DNA from: Ulvibacterium sp965228935
Lineage (GTDB): Bacteria > Bacteroidota > Bacteroidia > Flavobacteriales > Flavobacteriaceae
DNA: 64,000 nt
Reading direction: 5' to 3'
NCBI RefSeq assembly: GCF_965228935.1
Contig: NZ_OZ245846.1
Span: 310,001-374,000, forward strand
In this document: piece after piece, positions 1 through 7,720 of the stretch
Layout: each line of letters begins with the position of its first letter
Position numbering within the stretch: the stretch's first letter is position 1
Notes under the pieces: generated by a model
The model's input: only the letters and a program-made list of their open reading frames with translations
What the model was told of the DNA's origin: nothing
Database searches by the model: none
Position numbers and translations under genes: made by a program

Positions 1-1
1 A

Positions 2-724
2 TGGGCGACCACAAAGGCGACCACTGAGGCCATTTATGCCCTTTTAATGAACGGAAGCGATTGGCTCTCTGTCAGTGACAATACTTTAATTGAAATAGGG
101 GACGAAAGAATAAAGTCGAAAAAATTGGAATCCACTCAAAAAGAAGCTGGCACTGGATATCTTAAAGTCGATTGGTCGGATGACGAAATTACACAGAAAA
201 TGGCTACTGTGCAGGTTTCCAACAAAAGCGATATAAGCGGTTTTGGGGGCGTTTACTGGCAATATTTTGAGGATTTGGACAAGGTTGTAACCTCCGAAAA
301 AAGTCCCTTACAAATCAAGAAAGAAGTTTTTGTTAAAACGAGAACGGAAAATGGTGAAAAGTTAATTCCTGTGAATGCAAGTTCCGTATCGCTCGGCAAT
401 GTTGTAACCATACGAATGGAAATAACTTCATCCGAAGATTTGGAATTTGTTCACCTTAAAGATTTGAGGGCCTCCGGCTTAGAGCCTATCGATGTACTGT
501 CAGAATACAAATGGCAAGATGGATTGGGATATTACCAATCGACCAAAGATGTTGCCACCCATTTTTTCTTCGACCGACTACCCAAAGGAATTTATGTCTT
601 TGAATATGACTTACGAGCCAATAATAGTGGTGATTTCTCCAACGGCATTACAACCATTCAAAGTATGTATGCCCCGGAATTTACAAGTCATTCCGAAGGG
701 TTACGGTTGAACATCAAAAAATAA
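2..724 (+). CDS. alpha-2-macroglobulin family protein, C-terminal part (5' end outside window)
   Basis: The frame is open from base 2, so this is the last ~240 residues of a longer gene. It begins in a helical stretch with TTKATTEAIYALL, typical of the thioester-domain toroid of bacterial alpha-2-macroglobulin-like proteins. It ends with a beta-rich receptor-binding-like domain (FFFDRLPKGIYVFEYDLR). Known relatives are large, envelope-anchored Bacteroidota proteins thought to trap proteases. The annotated-looking ATG at 47 is internal, not a start. The thioester motif itself would lie upstream of the window. The family call rests on the pattern of this tail only. Confidence 0.8.
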   Translation, partial: WATTKATTEAIYALLMNGSDWLSVSDNTLIEIGDERIKSKKLESTQKEAGTGYLKVDWSDDEITQKMATVQVSNKSDISGFGGVYWQYFEDLDKVVTSEKSPLQIKKEVFVKTRTENGEKLIPVNASSVSLGNVVTIRMEITSSEDLEFVHLKDLRASGLEPIDVLSEYKWQDGLGYYQSTKDVATHFFFDRLPKGIYVFEYDLRANNSGDFSNGITTIQSMYAPEFTSHSEGLRLNIKK

Positions 725-772
725 GATTCCATGGAAAAGATGCGGATTGTTGCCACTTTCAATTTCTAAAAT

Positions 773-2200
773 CTATTTCTTCCTATCCAATGTATTCTTT
801 CCAACATTATACGCATAGGTAGCACAAGGCACATATTGCAGCGTAACACCTTGAAACTCCTTTTGGGTTTTGACATCAATTGTTGTTACCAATGCAGAAG
901 TTAGCCCATTCGAATTACAGAAGTCAATAAGGCTTTTTAACTCGTTAGGTTTTTCTTCATATCTATTACTCCATTTGATTTCCAACGCCCAAGTGGGTTG
1001 TAATGTACCTTCATCGATTCCTACCATATCCACCTCTCCCTTTCCCCAATGGGCATAATACGGATTAAACCAATCACGGTGCATCCACTGCGAATAAATG
1101 GCCGTTTCTACCAAATCGCCCATACGTTTTTCATTGGTAATCGCCAATGGCGTAAATAATGCAGCGTACAAAGATGGATTAGAGAGGTACATTTTAAACT
1201 TCACTTCTCTTTTGAAACGTTTCCCGCTTTGGCCAATTCTACTGATTTTTTTGACTAAAAAAGCGGACTCCAGATATTCAATATAGGTTTTTATGAGGTG
1301 CTTCTTTACCCCTGAAGTTCTACTCAACTCTTCATACTCAAATTCATGGGCCGTATTAAAACAAATGGTAGTGAACAGCCTATTCAATTCTTGCACATCT
1401 TTAATTCCATACAAACTAGGTAAATCTCGTAACAGCACCTTATCAACAATATCCTGTTTTATATAACGCCCAGGATTCTTTTGCATTTGTGGCGAGAAAA
1501 TGATTTCGGGATACCCTCCAAAATTGATATATTTCACAAAATGCTCATTCAACAACTGGGAATTTACGGTATCATAAAAATGTTGCTCCTTCCCTTTCCA
1601 GAGCAAATTGCTCTCGACCATTAGGTGCTGTAGATTGTTTATATGTATGTATTCGTAGAAGGTAAGGGGTGGCAATAAAAAGTCTGTAAAGCGTCCCGCA
1701 CCGCTCTCGTTACTTTTAAATTTTAGGGCAGCAGCGGCACTACCGGATACTATAAATTTTGTGCCACGATAACTGTCCACCAATGTCTTTAGATGAATTT
1801 CCCAATCTTTCAAATATTGTATCTCGTCAAAGAATACGAAACAGTCTTTGGGATTTTGGTTGCCTATAGCTTCCAAAGCATATTTGAAAAGCTCTTCCAA
1901 TGCGATATTGATGTAAATGGGATTTTCTACCGTAATGAAAATAATTTTTTGAGCAGGGATCCCTTCGTCTATCAGCTCTTGAATGGTATGGTGCAACATT
2001 ACGGTTTTCCCGACCCTTCTTGGCCCCATTAGCACAACGGCCCTGTTTATGGTTCGGTCGAATACCATAGGTTTGAAAATATCGAAGTACAATCGGCGTT
2101 GCATGGCATTGTAATCTTCTTCAATACCGTTATTACGCCACCAGTAGTTTTCAAACTGAATACGTTCTAAAACCTGTGATTTAGATATTTTTTCAACCAT
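773..2200 (-). CDS. AAA-family ATPase with C-terminal DUF4143 domain
   Basis: A 475-residue protein. Walker A is GPRRVGKT at residues 59-66, and a Walker B-like FFDEIQ lies at 123-128 (AAA_14 type). The C-terminal third matches the DUF4143 nuclease-like fold, with an ExK-type stretch (WALEIKWSN) near residue 405. Such ATPases are common accessory genes in bacteria and archaea, and their substrate is unknown. It is divergent from the hsdR remnant to its right and sits in a region of gene decay, which suits a cargo gene. The gene itself appears intact. Confidence 0.85.
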   Translation of the reverse strand: MVEKISKSQVLERIQFENYWWRNNGIEEDYNAMQRRLYFDIFKPMVFDRTINRAVVLMGPRRVGKTVMLHHTIQELIDEGIPAQKIIFITVENPIYINIALEELFKYALEAIGNQNPKDCFVFFDEIQYLKDWEIHLKTLVDSYRGTKFIVSGSAAAALKFKSNESGAGRFTDFLLPPLTFYEYIHINNLQHLMVESNLLWKGKEQHFYDTVNSQLLNEHFVKYINFGGYPEIIFSPQMQKNPGRYIKQDIVDKVLLRDLPSLYGIKDVQELNRLFTTICFNTAHEFEYEELSRTSGVKKHLIKTYIEYLESAFLVKKISRIGQSGKRFKREVKFKMYLSNPSLYAALFTPLAITNEKRMGDLVETAIYSQWMHRDWFNPYYAHWGKGEVDMVGIDEGTLQPTWALEIKWSNRYEEKPNELKSLIDFCNSNGLTSALVTTIDVKTQKEFQGVTLQYVPCATYAYNVGKNTLDRKK

Positions 2201-2394
2201 TATTTCCTTATTTGATTCAAATATAATAAAATAAACAATATTTTTTATCTTATTTATACATCTAATAGTGGTATAAGAAAAATAATGGCTTATTTTTTGC
2301 TTAGTTCATTTTATACAACGGTTTCTTGTTAGATTTTTCTTGCAATCGAAAAATTGCCCTATTTTAGAATGCGAAACCTCACTACCAACCATTA

Positions 2395-2601
2395 ATGATA
2401 TTCAACGAAGACTCCAGAGTAAAAATACCTTCCATATTGCATCTTATTCGTCTGGGGTACGCCTATATATCTCTATATGAACAAACGTGGGATGAATCAA
2501 CAAACATTTTTACCGATATTTTTAAAAAAAGCATTCAGCGCATAAATCCCGAATTGGATGATGATGCTATTTCCCGATTGTATGCGGAGGTTTGGCTTTG
2601 A
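2395..2601 (+). pseudogene. hsdR: 5' fragment of type I restriction enzyme R subunit (hsdR)
   Basis: The 68 codons from ATG 2395 match the N-terminus of HsdR proteins: EDSRVKIPSILHLIRLGY, then a WDESTNIFTDIF-like stretch and a RINPELD helix. HsdR is normally about 1000 residues, so more than 90% is missing, including the nuclease and helicase domains. The homology stops near 2595-2601, exactly where a tyrosine-recombinase fragment on the opposite strand also stops. No hsdM or hsdS is present in the window. I read this as the left side of a deletion junction. Confidence 0.8.
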
Positions 2602-3122
2602 CTTTAAAAAGTATTCATAACCTGTGATAAACTTATGGTCGACCCTACGCATAGGAATGTCGTTTCTTTGATAATTGTGTTGGATATAGGCTGATACGTG
2701 CTTGTAGGCCGCTCTATAGCGTTGTAAAGTGCCTTTGGTAAAACCTTTTCCCAATAGGCTTTCCATTTCATCATTATGATTCTGGAAGATTTCCAATACC
2801 ATCCATTCCTTGCCTTCCTTTCCCAGATAAATGTTCTTGATGATGGTGGCGGAAATATCCTGATGTTCCCTTAGCAGGGTATCATGGATTTCAAAACAGC
2901 GGTTTTTCACGGTATCCAAAAATCGGTTGAATTTAGAGACTTCCATGGTAGTTCCCCGCAGTTTACCACCGCGCGAATCCCACCGTTGTTCCTTGACACG
3001 ACGCCCTAAACTGAGCTCTGCACGTTTTCCATTGACAGTTATCCGGGCATAGACTGTTATCATTCCGTCCGTATCGGTATCGGATTTTTTTGGTAAAAAA
3101 GGACGTTTATTTTTCCAGACAT
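2600..3122 (-). pseudogene. 5' fragment of a tyrosine recombinase, truncated and frameshifted
   Basis: The protein has the Arm-type N-domain (ITVNGKRAELSLGRR) and the SAM-like domain ending in ITGYEYFLKS, but no catalytic domain. Similarity ends near 2603, at the hsdR junction. An ATG at 3061-3063 gives an open frame, but better family agreement starts at ATG 3120-3122 (MSGKINVLFYQK). That start joins the main frame only if one base is restored in the A7/T7 run at 3085-3091. The gene therefore carries both a homopolymer frameshift and a 3' deletion. It probably came from the same lost restriction or invertase locus. Confidence 0.8.
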
Positions 3123-3223
3123 CGGTGAGTAATTTTGAAACTCACCGGAAAGTACTAAAACCAAATGTTAAGATTTCTTCGTAAAGATTTCTTTAACAGT
3201 CAATTACAGCGATGGCGGTGAGT
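3123..3223. repeat. CGGTGAGT repeats between recombinase remnant and att site
   Basis: CGGTGAGT occurs at 3123-3130, its reverse complement ACTCACCG at 3140-3147 (an 8-bp inverted repeat with a 9-nt loop), and again directly at 3216-3223. A short direct repeat of ACGCACC lies just beyond, at about 3243-3261. Short repeats beside an attachment site can be arm-type binding sites for a recombinase, or an operator for the recombinase promoter. That role is inference only. Confidence 0.35.
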
Positions 3224-3300
3224 CTTTTAAAGGGGTATTTTAACGCACCGAATTACGCACCTTTTTTATGGTTTTATATGGTATTTTTTGATATCAAATA

Positions 3301-3337
3301 AAATAAAAAAGCCTGTAAATACTTGATTTACAGGCTT
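3301..3337 (-). terminator. rho-independent terminator after the tRNA-Asp remnant
   Basis: A 12-bp perfect stem (3309-3320 with 3326-3337, 5-nt loop) is followed on the minus strand by a T-rich tract (3308-3301). It lies about 26 bp past the 3' end of the tRNA fragment in the tRNA's reading direction, so it is probably the original terminator of that tRNA transcript. Confidence 0.75.
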
Positions 3338-3363
3338 ATTTCGAATTCTTCAATGAATTCCAG

Positions 3364-3407
3364 CGGTCTGGACGGGACTCGAACCCGCGACCCCCTGCGT
3401 GACAGGC
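3364..3407 (-). other. attachment site: 3' fragment of tRNA-Asp (GTC)
   Basis: Read on the minus strand this gives the anticodon loop CTGTCAC (GTC), the 3' anticodon arm GCAGG, a T arm with GCGGG-TTCGAGT-CCCGT, the acceptor strand CCAGACC and discriminator G. The 5' half of the tRNA is absent: the base pairing partner of GCAGG diverges two bases past the loop. This is the classic footprint of integration into a tRNA 3' end, and an intact integrase gene starts 160 bp away. The reconstituted complete tRNA-Asp was not found in the window. Confidence 0.85.
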
Positions 3408-3436
3408 TAAAACTTTAAATATTTTCAAAAATCAAT

Positions 3437-3452
3437 AATATGTTAACATATT
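3437..3452. promoter_or_regulatory. 16-bp perfect palindrome between att site and integrase
   Basis: AATATGTTAACATATT is a perfect palindrome 30 bp from the att fragment and about 115 bp upstream of the preferred integrase start. Flanking AATC/GATT extend the symmetry loosely. It could be an operator for the integrase or a core recombination feature. No experimental analogue is known to me. Confidence 0.35.
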
Positions 3453-3565
3453 GATTATTAGATTTTTAATTGATTTTTATACCATTTGGTTCGGTTCGAT
3501 ATCAAGAAAAAGTATGCAAAAAGTTTGCAATTTTTATTCGTAACTTAAGTAAAAACCGGACGAAA

Positions 3566-4819
3566 ATGGCCAAGATAAGCTTGATATTGGATACCAGGAA
3601 AAGCTCTAGAAAAACGGACGGCACATACCCCATTTCCTTCAGGGTACATCATATAAAAACTCGATACGTTGGCCTAGGCCATTCAACCTCCATTTTGGGG
3701 TGGGACGAGGTCAACAACAAATTGAGAAAATCCGTTGTCCGTAACAAGGGGCTTCGCCGTGAGGAAATAAACATTGAATTGGAGGACAAGCTGTACCAGG
3801 CCAAATGCCTGTTGAGGGAACTTGGAGACAGTCTCCGCCTCTTGGAGGTCGGCGATCTTGTCCAATTGATCAAGGACAGGTGGAACGACAATATAAGGTC
3901 GGAGATCAAAAAGAAGGTCGAAAACGATATCTCGCTCGAGGACTGGGGCAACGTTTTGATCCAAAGAAAGCGGAACGCCAACAAACCAGGAACGGCCAAA
4001 TGGTATTCCAATGGTATGGCCGCCCTTAAAAAATTCAATGAAGGGAAACCGGCTAAACTCCATGAGATTGACATTTCCTTTTTAAGGAACTTCGAGGCCT
4101 TTCATTTGGGCAAGGGGAACAGTAAAAATACCATTAGCATATATCTCAGGGCCATTAGAGCCATTTACAACTCCGCCATAGAGGAAGACCGTTTCGTACC
4201 CTTGAAGAATCCCTTCGAGACCTATAAAATCCCATCCGGGGGCCGTACCAGGAAAAGAGCCAGGACAAAGGAAGATATCAACAGCATAAAAGAGCTAGCT
4301 TATCCAACTGGTTCCATTCTCTGGCATGCAAGGAATTATGCCATGATCATGTTCTACTGTAGGGGAATGAACTTCATCGACCTTGTGCAGGTCAAGGTCG
4401 GACATGTTACGGACACCCACATATATTATGGAAGGAGCAAGTCGGACAAACCCCTTGCGATAAGAATTATCCCCGAACTACGTAACATCCTTGACCGTTA
4501 CGTGGCCGGAAAGCAATCCGACGACTACCTGTTCCCGACAAATTATGATGGGAGTACAGAACATTATCAAAAGTACAAGTCCCAAAGAAGGAGAATGAAC
4601 GAAAGGTTGAAGATCATGGCCAGGGACGCGGGAATCGAAGGAAGGTTCACGACCTACAATATCCGGCATTCCTGGGCCACCATCGCTAAATACCTTGGGA
4701 TTTCCACCGAACTGATAAGCGAGGCGTTGGGCCACAGTTCCCTAAGGACGACACAGGTCTACTTGAAGGACTTTGACAACAATGTATTGGACGAGGTCAA
4801 TGCCTTGGTCGTTTCTTGA
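3566..4819 (+). CDS. tyrosine recombinase / integrase (intact)
   Basis: An upstream ATG at 3470 exists, but the family-typical N-terminus (MAKISLILDTRKSSRK) begins at 3566, giving 417 residues. The order is Arm DNA-binding domain, SAM-like core-binding domain, and catalytic domain with the first Arg in YCRGMNF, HxxR as IRHSW, LGHSS, and the nucleophile Tyr in TTQVYLKDF. All catalytic positions are present, so it may be active. It reads away from the tRNA-Asp fragment, the usual layout for the integrase of an island inserted in a tRNA gene. Confidence 0.92.
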   Translation: MAKISLILDTRKSSRKTDGTYPISFRVHHIKTRYVGLGHSTSILGWDEVNNKLRKSVVRNKGLRREEINIELEDKLYQAKCLLRELGDSLRLLEVGDLVQLIKDRWNDNIRSEIKKKVENDISLEDWGNVLIQRKRNANKPGTAKWYSNGMAALKKFNEGKPAKLHEIDISFLRNFEAFHLGKGNSKNTISIYLRAIRAIYNSAIEEDRFVPLKNPFETYKIPSGGRTRKRARTKEDINSIKELAYPTGSILWHARNYAMIMFYCRGMNFIDLVQVKVGHVTDTHIYYGRSKSDKPLAIRIIPELRNILDRYVAGKQSDDYLFPTNYDGSTEHYQKYKSQRRRMNERLKIMARDAGIEGRFTTYNIRHSWATIAKYLGISTELISEALGHSSLRTTQVYLKDFDNNVLDEVNALVVS

Positions 4820-4931
4820 CCGATGGACAGATTATACCGGACAAGATTTTTAGCCCATTTATGATTTTTGAGTGAATTGATGATTCATTTGGACTAATAT
4901 AGGTTAACCATATGACTTAATTTTAATACAT

Positions 4932-5939
4932 ATGAAATTATTCAATTGTCCAAATTGTTCTCAACAAATATTCTTTGAAAACCTAAGCTGTTTAAACTGC
5001 GGGGAGTCTTTAGTCTTTTATCTAGAGAAATCGGATTTTGTACCTACTCCACTTCGCAATAATGTACAATATTGCAGAAACAGAGAACTAATTGGATGCA
5101 ATTGGCTATCAAAAAATCCTGATGGCTTATGTCAATCCTGTGCTTTGACTCATCATAAACCAAAACCAGGAAATCTGCTCAATATTACAAGATTAACAGA
5201 ATTGGAAGCTGCCAAAAGAAGATTAGCATACCAACTTAAATCCTTGAAGCTGCCAATAGAAAAAAAAGATAAGGACTCTGGTGAAGGAATTCAATTCAAT
5301 TTTCTTCCAAAGAACAATAAATATGGTCTATTGACCGGGCATTCTAACGGAGTTATTACTTTGTTGCTTTCGGAGGCAGATTCTGTTCAAAGAGAGCAAA
5401 TGAGGAAAAAAATGTCCGAACCTTATCGTACAATATTAGGTCATCTAAGACATGAAATTGGGCATTATTATTGGAAACTCCTTTGCACTGAGAAGAATTT
5501 GGATTCCTTTAGAAGATTATTCGGTGATGAACGAATAGATTATTCGGAAGCACTCAACAAGTATCATGAAAATGGTGCTATTTTATCATGGAATGAAACT
5601 TTTATAAGCAAATATGCTTCAGCGCACCCTTGGGAAGATTGGGCGGAAACTTTTGCCCACTATCTTCATATTATGGATACTCTGGAAACGGCTCACTCAT
5701 TTGGCATTTCAATCAATCCAAGAAAATCACCGGGCCTAGTACAATGCCCCAACCCTTACCAAGAATTAGAGTTTCAACAAATTTTTAAAGCTAGTGTTGC
5801 CTTGACAGGTGCAGTAAATAGTTTAAACCGATCTATGGGGATTTCGGATATTTATCCATTTGTAGTTCCGTACAAAGTATATGAAAAACTTCAGTTTGTG
5901 CATCAACTCATCCTAAGTCACAGTGAAAAAGCTATTTGA
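4932..5939 (+). CDS. zinc-ribbon plus zinc-metallopeptidase protein
   Basis: A 335-residue protein. The N-terminus has two CxxC pairs (CPNC and CLNC within the first 25 residues) and a further Cys/His cluster around residues 50-75, as in the zinc-ribbon family that precedes putative zinc-binding metallopeptidases. The peptidase core has HEIGHYYW near residue 175, and downstream acidic and His residues (WEDWAETFAHYLH) that could complete the site. No signal peptide is seen, so it is probably cytoplasmic. Its substrate is unknown. It stands alone just downstream of the integrase and may be island cargo. Confidence 0.8.
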   Translation: MKLFNCPNCSQQIFFENLSCLNCGESLVFYLEKSDFVPTPLRNNVQYCRNRELIGCNWLSKNPDGLCQSCALTHHKPKPGNLLNITRLTELEAAKRRLAYQLKSLKLPIEKKDKDSGEGIQFNFLPKNNKYGLLTGHSNGVITLLLSEADSVQREQMRKKMSEPYRTILGHLRHEIGHYYWKLLCTEKNLDSFRRLFGDERIDYSEALNKYHENGAILSWNETFISKYASAHPWEDWAETFAHYLHIMDTLETAHSFGISINPRKSPGLVQCPNPYQELEFQQIFKASVALTGAVNSLNRSMGISDIYPFVVPYKVYEKLQFVHQLILSHSEKAI

Positions 5940-6056
5940 TTGAACTAGAAAGATTATCTTCCTTTACAAAGACTGTAATGGTGATGGTATTCACATTTAT
6001 TTTATCTTCACTTTTTTGAAAAAAAAATCAGACTTAGAATACTATTCCGATGAGTA

Positions 6057-6218
6057 CTAGGTATTTTCGTTAACTTCTAAGGCGTTGTTTTTGTTTTTTC
6101 CTTCATCCTCTTCCTTGTCCTCTGACTTTGATTTCTTAGTTTTCTCTTTAGACGACCTTACGGTATTTTCATTGACCCTAAAAGCGTTCCCTTTGCTTTC
6201 ACTTTCTTTTTCTTGCAT
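6057..6218 (-). CDS. small charged protein with a duplicated NAxxVNENT motif
   Basis: A 53-residue open frame starting at ATG 6216-6218. It is highly charged, with a Lys/Glu/Ser-rich centre. Near-identical ends repeat as GNAFRVNENT and NNALEVNENT, one near residue 11 and one at the C-terminus. No family is recognised. The internal duplication and the balanced charge argue that it is a real gene and not chance. It lies alone in the 530-bp gap between two larger genes; the remaining 5940-6056 and 6219-6468 hold nothing I can identify. Confidence 0.5.
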   Translation of the reverse strand: MQEKESESKGNAFRVNENTVRSSKEKTKKSKSEDKEEDEGKNKNNALEVNENT

Positions 6219-6468
6219 TGCTACATACTTAATCTGTTAAATGTTCCGGTAAACAATTATTGGGAACAAGGTAGACCAAAGAATTACTACAAACCGATTG
6301 TATAAGCTAAATTTTTGACCTTATCCCTACTACTCACCTCTAAAATAACATTATTAAGGTAGTAGAAAAGCATACTACAGAATTGCCGATTTTTAGTCCG
6401 CTATGCCCATATTCCAGAATTTTCATTTCATAAAAAGTTATAAATGAAATAATCTGTAAAGCCCCTTG

Positions 6469-7680
6469 CTATTGCGTTAAATCTGGTAGGTTCAATACGC
6501 GCTCGGGGCCAAAATACTTTAGTGCTATCCCAAAGGCAATTACGGATAGTATCATACCAATCATAAAAATAGTATACGTCCACCGCAAAAGCCTATACTT
6601 CCTCTCCAAGACCACCCCTAGATAATATAAATCCTTGGTGAGGGATTTATATATATATTCCTTATCCTTTATCAATTCCATCATGGCCCAATTGTATTGC
6701 TCAAGTTGCATTTTATGGAAATTCCCAAAGAACAGTAGATTTACCTTTTTTGAGCGTACATCCTCCTTAGTAAACTCCCCTCTTGTAACATTGGGCCTTG
6801 TGGCTAAAATTGACATCACCATAGAGACAATACTGAAGATAATAAATATGAAAGTAGGATAGTACAAGTAATCATTGGAAGGGTTATCCAATTTCGGAAC
6901 CAGATTGGCCAATGCCAAGGAAATGATTATGGCATTTACAGAGAGTAAAATATTGGCTTTGGTATCGGCAATATCGCTTAGTTTTATATGATTCCTTAGA
7001 GTTACCCGATACAGGGTCTGTATGCCCCTATCCGGGCTCTGATTCTTAAGTTTGGCTTTTAGGTTCTCTTTTTTTTCAAGTTTTAGTCTTTTCTTTTTAG
7101 ATTTTACAAGCTTCTTTAAATTTTTATCCTTCCCTTTTTGCCAGTTTTCTTGGGCGTGTTTGGTATAAAACCTATGTTCCGCCCGAAACATTTCAATATT
7201 CTTCTTTCTCCATTCCTCCACGGAATAGGAGGCAATTCCCAACAAGGATAACTCTTCGCGTAAAACCTCCGCAACCGCCAAATAGTCTTTCTGTGCCAAA
7301 TGTGCCGCGTCCGCATCCCGTATAACTTGTTCAGCAACAGTTATAGGCTCATAGGAATGCTTTGTTGCCCTGATACAGGTATGGACTTCATGGATGTAAT
7401 CATCCGTCTTGCCCTGGATTTTTAAGAATTCCTCCACTATTTCACAACTACTTTCTTCATGGTTTTCAACCTCTTTGGTATAACCCACATCATGAAACCA
7501 TGAGGCAATCAACAAAATTTCTCCATGCTCATCCGAAAAATCCATGGATTCCATAATTTCTTTTGCGCTTGCAACTACACGCTGTGTATGTCTGAGATTA
7601 TGAAAGAGAAATTCCGGGCCCAAAGAATGGGTCAATAGATGGGTAACCTTTTGCTCGGTTTTTTCTAGGATATTTGACAT
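6469..7680 (-). CDS. HD-domain phosphohydrolase fused to a Pycsar-type TM effector domain
   Basis: The protein has 403 residues. The N-terminal half is an HD domain: H27 and H31, the HD pair at 63-64, H74, and D122/D124. A Lys-rich linker follows (185-212). The C-terminal half is a PycTM/DUF5706-type membrane domain: the conserved KLSDIADTKANILLSVNA segment at 233-250, then hydrophobic spans at about 245-262, 273-293 and 367-387. PycTM domains act as membrane effectors in Pycsar anti-phage systems. In this fusion the HD domain could degrade or sense a nucleotide. No cyclase gene is adjacent, so a defence role is not shown. Confidence 0.85.
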   Translation of the reverse strand: MSNILEKTEQKVTHLLTHSLGPEFLFHNLRHTQRVVASAKEIMESMDFSDEHGEILLIASWFHDVGYTKEVENHEESSCEIVEEFLKIQGKTDDYIHEVHTCIRATKHSYEPITVAEQVIRDADAAHLAQKDYLAVAEVLREELSLLGIASYSVEEWRKKNIEMFRAEHRFYTKHAQENWQKGKDKNLKKLVKSKKKRLKLEKKENLKAKLKNQSPDRGIQTLYRVTLRNHIKLSDIADTKANILLSVNAIIISLALANLVPKLDNPSNDYLYYPTFIFIIFSIVSMVMSILATRPNVTRGEFTKEDVRSKKVNLLFFGNFHKMQLEQYNWAMMELIKDKEYIYKSLTKDLYYLGVVLERKYRLLRWTYTIFMIGMILSVIAFGIALKYFGPERVLNLPDLTQ

Positions 7681-7720
7681 AGTTTAAATTTTTTAATAAG
7701 AAGCCTTAGATTTTTTTGAC

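Noticed and set aside
3470..3565. Upstream start of the integrase at ATG 3470
   Set aside because: The extra 32 residues do not fit the family N-terminus and run through the AT-rich leader.
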